A stretch of DNA of 64,000 nucleotides. Source: JBBQYD01 sp942493075. Lineage in GTDB: Bacteria > Verrucomicrobiota > Verrucomicrobiia > Limisphaerales > UBA8199. Shown here piece after piece: positions 59,096 through 64,000 of this stretch. The first letter of the stretch is position 1; each line of letters begins with the position of its first letter. The stretch is from the NCBI GenBank assembly GCA_942493075.1, contig OW818681.1, positions 4,774,001 through 4,838,000 of the forward strand, given 5' to 3'. The position numbers and the translations under genes are program-made. The notes under the pieces were generated by a model that saw only the letters and a program-made list of their open reading frames with translations, was not told the DNA's origin and did no database searches.

Positions 59096-59515
59096 TTGAA
59101 AGTTTTCCTTCAGCTCCTGGGCTGGCTATCGGCTGGACTCTCGCTCTTCCTGGCCATGGTTCTTCTCGAACTGCATTGGAATCTCGTGAACTGGAAGCCT
59201 GTGGTGGACTGGGTATTCCTTCTCCTGCTTCTCATGATAGCGGGCTCCTTGGCTGGTTTTGAACGCCTCGCACGGATGCCGCGTCTCAAACCGGTAACAG
59301 TGGTATCCGTGGTGATTTGCCTGTGCCTGTTCGGACTTGGAATCTACTTGCTCCCGCAAGAAGCTCTTACCAGGGGGCTTTTCGAGCGGAATCAGGCCAG
59401 TCCGGCGTGGTATCGCTTCGGACGCCTCTTGATAATGGCCACCCCTGCAGCTTTTTCCTTTCGCCGAAGGCTTGGAAACAAAAAACGCACTCCTGACGGA
59501 CTCGGGTGTGGTTAA
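59096..59515 (+). CDS. Small membrane protein of unknown function
   Basis: A 139-residue protein whose only suitable start is TTG at 59096. Three hydrophobic helices are clear (LLGWLSAGLSLFLAMVLLEL, VVDWVFLLLLLMIAGSLAG, VTVVSVVICLCLFGLGIYLL), and the end is basic (FSFRRRLGNKKRTPDG). There is no recognised family. It faces away from the response-regulator operon, and a dispersed hairpin lies downstream. Confidence 0.5.
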   Translation: MKVFLQLLGWLSAGLSLFLAMVLLELHWNLVNWKPVVDWVFLLLLLMIAGSLAGFERLARMPRLKPVTVVSVVICLCLFGLGIYLLPQEALTRGLFERNQASPAWYRFGRLLIMATPAAFSFRRRLGNKKRTPDGLGCG

Positions 59516-59557
59516 AACCTGGGGCTTTCATCAACTTTCAGGCGCCTCCAACGGGCC

Positions 59558-59577
59558 GCCACGTCAGGAGACGTGGC
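59558..59577. repeat. Hairpin GCCACGTC-AGGA-GACGTGGC
   Basis: A perfect 8-bp stem with a 4-nt loop, followed by CTACAAGGCGGAGGTCCC. The same hairpin with CTACAGGGC is at 45740-45759, and a related sequence is at about 45578-45600. It is a member of a dispersed family. Confidence 0.8.
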
Positions 59578-59644
59578 CTACAAGGCGGAGGTCCCTCGCT
59601 TCTGAGGTTTGACGTCCCCCGCTTTCCTCGCCACCCTGAGGGAC

Positions 59645-60883
59645 ATGAATCTGACCCAGGTCGATGTTTCAAAGTTCGTTGAAAACCAAATGCCCCAAGC
59701 GTGGGAGTTACTTCGGCAGATGGTGGGAATCAATAGCTTCACGTGCAATCCGGCTGGAGTGAATGAACTGGCGCGGTTCACGGCTGAGAGCTTTGCCCCG
59801 CTCGGATTCACCGCCGAGCAGGTTCCTTCCACCAACCCGGAGTTTGGCATGCACCTGGTCCTGACCCGGCCGGGCAAAACCAAGTATTCGGTGGCGATGG
59901 TTTCGCATTTGGACACGGTGTTCCCACCGGAAGAAGAACAGCGCAACAACTTTCATTGGCTAGCTGAGGGTGACCGTATCTACGGGCCAGGCACCCAGGA
60001 TATCAAGGGCGGAACGGTGATGATGTGGCTGGTTCTCAAGGCGCTTCAAACGCTCGCGCCAGATCGCTTCGAGGCGATTACCTGGAAACTTTTCCTCAAT
60101 TCCTCCGAAGAACGGTATTCGCCTGATTTTGGCGACGTATGCCGGGCGCGCATGGATCAGCACACCTTGGCTGCTTTGGTATTCGAATCTGAGGGACGCG
60201 ATGGGAAGCGTCCGTTGATGGTCGTCGCCCGCAAAGGCAGAGCAACGTGGCGAGTCACCGTGAGTGGCCGCGCGGCCCACGCCGGTGGCAAGCACCGCCA
60301 GGGGGCCAACGCCATTGTCCAGCTTGGGAGCACCATCGAAAAGATTGCGGCATTAACTAATTACGATCGGAACATTACCTTCAACGTAGGCACCATCCAG
60401 GGAGGTGTAGGATTGAATCGCGTGCCTCACGAAGCGATTGCTGAAGGTGAGTTTCGCACGTTCTCCCCAGAAGATTACCAGCACGCGAAGCAGTCCCTAT
60501 TGGCTCTGGCCGGCCCGGGTTCAGTAAAGAGCCCTGAGGATGGGCATCGCTGTGAGGTGCGAATCGAGATTCTAACAGAGAGCCGACCCTGGCCGAGAAA
60601 TCCGGGCACCGACCAGATCTATGAACTGTTTAAGCGAACCGCCCAGGACCTCAACATGCCCATCGGCTCGCAGGAACGGGGTGGTTTGAGCGATGGCAAC
60701 CTGATCTGGGATGCCGTCCCTACCCTGGATGGCCTGGGGCCGTGGGGTGACAACGACCACTGCTCGGAACGCTCTGCTGACGGTTCCAAATTACCCGAAT
60801 ACATCGAGGTTTCCGGGTTTGCACCGAAAGCGGTGCTCAATACCCTTACCATCGCCCGACTGTTGGACCACGCAAAGGCCTGA
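59645..60883 (+). CDS. M20 family metallopeptidase (glutamate carboxypeptidase-like)
   Basis: A 412-residue protein from the ATG at 59645 with GAGGG just upstream. It has the full set of M20 metal ligands and catalytic residues: SHLDTVF (His-x-Asp), GTQDIKGG (Asp), NSSEERYSPD (Glu-Glu), ESEGRDGKRP (Glu) and NDHCSERS (His) near the end. A dimerisation domain lies at ~185-300 (RKGRATWRVTVSGRAAHAGG). The closest pattern is the CPG2/ArgE-like carboxypeptidases that remove an amino acid from an acyl or peptide group; the substrate is not clear. There is no signal peptide, so it is cytoplasmic. Confidence 0.9.
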   Translation: MNLTQVDVSKFVENQMPQAWELLRQMVGINSFTCNPAGVNELARFTAESFAPLGFTAEQVPSTNPEFGMHLVLTRPGKTKYSVAMVSHLDTVFPPEEEQRNNFHWLAEGDRIYGPGTQDIKGGTVMMWLVLKALQTLAPDRFEAITWKLFLNSSEERYSPDFGDVCRARMDQHTLAALVFESEGRDGKRPLMVVARKGRATWRVTVSGRAAHAGGKHRQGANAIVQLGSTIEKIAALTNYDRNITFNVGTIQGGVGLNRVPHEAIAEGEFRTFSPEDYQHAKQSLLALAGPGSVKSPEDGHRCEVRIEILTESRPWPRNPGTDQIYELFKRTAQDLNMPIGSQERGGLSDGNLIWDAVPTLDGLGPWGDNDHCSERSADGSKLPEYIEVSGFAPKAVLNTLTIARLLDHAKA

Positions 60884-60922
60884 CACCCCGGCATGCGCAT
60901 GGCGGCAGCCCGGGTTCAGCCA

Positions 60923-61198
60923 TCAGCCGCCAACCTCCGCAGGCTTCGTGAGCGGCTTCTTTGAAAGCTGCCGGTGATGATGCGTCATCCAGAAGGTCAG
61001 GGCGCCGCAGTCCCGCTTCGAACTCGCGGTGTCGCGAACCCCAAGCTCCGTCAACTCAGGCAACCGGCACAACTCTCCATCACCGGGGTGAGCTAGCTTC
61101 TGTTGCGCATCTGTCCACCGGAATAACCAGCACCACTTCAGCGGACGGCCAATCGTGACAGGCAGAGTTGGTTGCGCGATAAGAGGAGCGGATGGCAT
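60923..61198 (-). CDS. Small hypothetical protein downstream of the chemoreceptor
   Basis: A 91-residue frame beginning MPSAPLIAQPTLPVTIG, 13 bases after the chemoreceptor stop, with RPLKWCWLFRWTDAQQ, LCRLPELTELGVRDTASSKR and CGALTFWMTHHHRQ. No family is recognised and no good ribosome-binding sequence is visible. Its composition looks coding, but it could be chance. Confidence 0.4.
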   Translation of the reverse strand: MPSAPLIAQPTLPVTIGRPLKWCWLFRWTDAQQKLAHPGDGELCRLPELTELGVRDTASSKRDCGALTFWMTHHHRQLSKKPLTKPAEVGG

Positions 61199-61211
61199 AA
61201 AGTATGGCGTT

Positions 61212-63122
61212 CTAGAATTTTCGAGACGGGTGTTCTTCGAAATCGGTGAACTCATCCGACTCCTGTGCAGGATTCTTCGCACGAGTAATCACCAAAGGCT
61301 TTTCGTGAGCTCCAGGCATCGGGAAAGGTGTTTTCGCTGTCCGCTTCGGCGCCACGGCTGGTTTGGAAGCCCCCCAATCGGCGTCCGAGTCAAGGCCGGC
61401 GGCGGTCGGCCGACCTGAAATCATGGTCATGAGTTCGGCGACTGCGGACCGCAACTGACTAGCCTGTGCATTCAATTCTTCGGACGCGCTGGCAGTCTCC
61501 TCGGCGCTCGCAGCATTGCTTTGAGTGACCTTATCCATCTGACTGGCAGCAGAACTGATCTGTGCCAACCCCTGGCTTTGTTCCTTGCTTGCGGTGGCGA
61601 TGCTTCCAATCAGCCCATCCACGCTCCGAACCTTGCTCAGGATATCTTGCAAGCGATTCTCAACCTTGGCGCTGGATTGCACGCCACGTTGACTGGCCGA
61701 GATAGCCTCCTGGATCTTGTTCGCTGTTTCCTTGGCAGCTTCAGCGCTGCGCTGAGCCAGGTTGCGCACCTCATCCGCTACAACGGCAAATCCCTGACCT
61801 GCGGAACCGGCACGCGCCGCTTCCACAGCCGCGTTGAGCGCCAGTAAGTTGGTTTAAAATGCGATTTCTTCAATGGTCCTGATGATTTTGGCTATGTTGT
61901 CACTGGAGGCCTTGATTGCACCCATCGCGCTGGTCATCTCTTCCACGTCCTGCCCGCCGCGTTCCGCCGCGGTTCGAGCCTGGTCAGCCAATGTCTTGGC
62001 TTCTTGCGCGTTTTCGGAGTTCCGTTGTGTCATACTGGCCATCTCTTCAAGGGACGCCGTGGTCTCCTCCAAAGAAGCCGCCTGCTCACTGGCACCCTCG
62101 GCCAGCGTTTGACTTGCCGCGGAAATCTGGTTCGCGGCCAGATTTGCCTGTTCTGCACCAGACGAAACATCCTCGGCAATGATCTGCATTGGGCGGGAGA
62201 TCGAACGGGCGACCAGCAGCACAGCTCCGATACCCACCAGTAGCGCGGCGAGGCCGACTCCGAACATCGTTTTTCCAATCCGGCGCGCGGGCGCATCGAC
62301 CTCGGCCATAGGCACAGTGACCACCATGCCCCACTTGAGCACGTCACTTCGGCAAAAGATTCCGATCTTCTCCATGCCCTGCCAGGTGTAGAGGACTTCG
62401 CCGGAATTCTCCTTCATCATCCCCTGTCCCCAGTCAAAGTCAGTGATCCGGGTCTGCATGATCATCTTGGGATCAGGATGAGCAATGAACACGCCTTGCT
62501 CGTCGAATAGGAATGCATAACCAGTTTGGAGCACCTTGATCTGTGAAATAAACCGGCTGCTGAACCAATTCAGATCCAGCACCCCATAAAGCACCCCCTG
62601 GATCTTCCCACCGCTTTCATACGGAGCAGCGATGACCACGATGGGGTTCCCAGTCGTCCGGCTCTTGAGCACCTCCGAAATGACAACTTTGCCTTCCATC
62701 GCGCTTTTGAAATAGGATCGATCGTGAACGCTTAGCTTGTCTATTGAATCGGGATTTGAGGAAGCCAGGGTCAATCCGGTGGGGCTAGCCAAATGCACAT
62801 CCTCATAATAACCATAGAGTTTCTTGGCATTTTCGAGCTGAGCGCTCAGGGATTTGCGGGCTTTCTCCGCCTCCGCTCCCTCAGCGAGAGCAGAGCCGAC
62901 CTCCGGTGACTTGTTCCAATGGATGATGTTCATCCGTTGCAGATCAATCCAGGACTCGATCTGCTTGATCGCTCCGCGGCTGGTTTGTTGCACCTGATCT
63001 CGCAGCGTGCTTCTCACCAGGGAGCTACTCATGACGTACGACAACAGCGTTGTGACGCCAACGCTCAAAACCAACAATGCCAGCACCGGCACTAAAATCC
63101 GATTTCGAAGATTCCAATTCAT
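61212..63122 (-). pseudogene. Methyl-accepting chemotaxis protein interrupted by one TAA codon
   Basis: The whole unit is 637 codons. The first 422 code for a transmembrane helix (~10-30), a dCache-type periplasmic sensor (~40-275), a second helix (~285-305), a HAMP-like linker and the start of the signalling domain, stopping after TIEEIAF. The same frame resumes directly after the TAA (61856-61854) with TNLLALNAAVEAARAGSAGQ, the hallmark hairpin tip of chemoreceptors, and runs to 61212. The stop stands exactly at the invariant Gln (CAA to TAA) of AFQTNLLALNA. There is no frameshift or other damage. Confidence 0.92.
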
Positions 63123-63442
63123 ATTCGCCCTTTCGTTCCCCAGTTTTGGAGGTCGCTCCTCTCTTCGGCTGTCTGTGGCGTTACTTAAGAAGAATTGTGG
63201 AGAGCGCCGTGAAAACGGCTTTGGGTGCTGTATTTGGTCCAGATGCGCTTCGGAAAAGGACGATTTCTCCGTTGGAACCCATTCATAATCACACCCGGAT
63301 TGCCGCAGCTAACAACTTCTTACTTGATTATTGTAATTGTATGAGATAAGGTGATGCATAATCCCACTCAGAACCGCGCGACCCATGAAAGCGCATGGCA
63401 ACATATTTCGGTAAAGTTCGGTCGCAACACATAGGAGGAAGA
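63123..63442. other. Gap with a structured segment before the 58-residue gene
   Basis: Near 63385-63425, GCGACC and GGTCGC could close a helix containing the small hairpin CATG-AAAGCG-CATG and the sequence GCAACA. It ends shortly before AGGAGG. This may be a leader structure; no family is assigned. The rest shows nothing. Confidence 0.3.
63432..63440 (+). promoter_or_regulatory. Perfect Shine-Dalgarno sequence
   Basis: AGGAGG lies 6 bases before the ATG at 63443, the strongest ribosome-binding site noticed in the window. It decides the start of the small gene. Confidence 0.75.
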
Positions 63443-63619
63443 ATGGAAGTTAACGATACAACTCCAAACGTGCTATCCACTACAGCAACAGCCACGAAGG
63501 CTGAAGACTTTCTGGATCCCTCTTTCCTGCCTCCTCCCCCGTTCATAAGTCCTAACGAGTCGGAGGAAAGCGCGGATGACACGCGAGCGCAGGCGGTTTC
63601 GCCTGCATTCAACAACTAG
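63443..63619 (+). CDS. 58-residue acidic peptide of unknown function
   Basis: The peptide begins MEVNDTTPNVLSTTATATKA, continues with DPSFLPPPPFISPNES and an acidic stretch, and ends AVSPAFNN. It has no signal peptide and no membrane helix, and is rich in Thr, Ser, Pro and acidic residues, so it is probably disordered. A precursor of a modified peptide is possible, but no modifying enzyme is in the window. Support comes mainly from the ideal ribosome-binding site. Confidence 0.5.
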   Translation: MEVNDTTPNVLSTTATATKAEDFLDPSFLPPPPFISPNESEESADDTRAQAVSPAFNN

Positions 63620-63792
63620 CTAGAGAACGCACGCAGCGGTTTGGCTGGTCAAGCGGCAGGGCCTTTTGGCGCGAGCAGAGGGTGCGAGAGAGGTGTAGTC
63701 AATCCTGCTTGCCCAAGGCAGCGACTCCATCCCAAACGTGATCCCCTGCTGGTTCCTTGAGGCAGCCGGGGAAACCTCTGATCTACTCACAT

Positions 63793-64000
63793 CATTGGTA
63801 AGTAAACGCGGCTGGAAGGCTGGCGGCCCCGCGCTCCAAGTCGTCCGTCAGGATGAAGAGATCGACCACGCCAGGAGGGTGCGGTGGAGTAACGACGACC
63901 ATCGAGGTGGGAGTCCGCGAGACGACGTTCACCGGGTACCCGTCGAACGTCACACTGTCCGTTGAACGGAAGTCGGTGCCGGTAATAGTAACGGTCGTCC
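63793..64000 (-). pseudogene. C-terminal IPT/TIG domain fragment with a frameshift
   Basis: Read from the window edge on the minus strand, TVTITGTDFRSTDSVTFDG, then PTSMVVVTPPHPPGVVDLFI, is a typical IPT/TIG immunoglobulin-like domain of surface proteins. The expected domain end (LERGAASLPAAFTYQ and a stop at 63793-63795) is present, but in another frame, with one base missing near 63840. Without the shift the frame runs on to about 63620 with unlikely sequence. The gene begins outside the window. Confidence 0.65.

Noticed and set aside
61854..61856. Reassigned stop codon or programmed readthrough in the chemoreceptor
   Set aside because: TAA is used as a normal stop elsewhere in the window, and no stimulatory context is evident; a point mutation or sequencing error is simpler.

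Overview
The window looks like a chromosomal segment of a Verrucomicrobiota bacterium, probably the Pedosphaera-like part of the phylum. This is an inference from gene content: PEP-CTERM proteins, a secreted SVYSLNVVGYYN-type protein, very long Asn/Tyr-rich RHS proteins, a TMTC-like membrane TPR protein, and many modular non-coding repeats. No rRNA, tRNA or CRISPR array was found.

Layout. Bases 1-1641 carry the end of carB and rpmB, each followed by a clear terminator. Bases 1765-7728 hold a HEAT-repeat protein, a GspC-like secreted protein and a minus-strand group of exported proteins, one of them a decayed PEP-CTERM gene. Bases 7884-12271 are a coupled pair: a TMTC-like membrane TPR protein and a degenerate double subtilase-like protein. 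Bases 12326-17855 (minus) form an envelope-polysaccharide modification locus (MBOAT acyltransferase, SGNH-like protein, carbamoyltransferase, SxtJ, DUF5989), split by a repeat-filled gap. Bases 18465-20099 encode a beta-propeller di-haem protein.

The most unusual part is 18.2-34.7 kb. A minus-strand operon begins with a strong promoter and a structured leader RNA. It encodes a 1012-residue surface beta-helix protein, then a ~1986-residue secreted protein joining a C39-type cysteine peptidase domain to RHS repeats and a papain-like C-terminal tip, then a small lipoprotein coupled by ATGA. A second, incomplete copy of this block lies about 11.7 kb away. It has a truncated cytochrome gene, an IS66 remnant, a different membrane-anchored candidate immunity gene, and an orphan RHS 3' end with a different tip. 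Mosaic direct repeats border it. I read this as a polymorphic-toxin-like locus that diversifies by duplication and tip exchange; that is an inference.

Bases 34699-45246 (minus) are one operon of eight tightly packed genes: an HTH-EIIA regulator, a SulP transporter, a second HTH-EIIA protein, and a five-gene hydrogenase-4/complex-I-like module. Its large subunit lacks the NiFe cysteine motifs, so it belongs with the energy-converting hydrogenase related (Ehr) complexes. A promoter and an overlapping inverted-repeat operator precede it.

Bases 46075-64000 contain two exported proteins of unknown function, a housekeeping run (TPR protein, NAD(P)HX repair enzyme, membrane protein, fmt), an MscS channel, and a PAS histidine kinase facing a two-gene response-regulator operon (REC-HDOD and REC-degenerate HD-GYP). 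They end with an M20 peptidase, a chemoreceptor interrupted by one in-frame TAA, a 58-residue peptide gene with a perfect ribosome binding site, and a frameshifted IPT/TIG fragment at the window edge.
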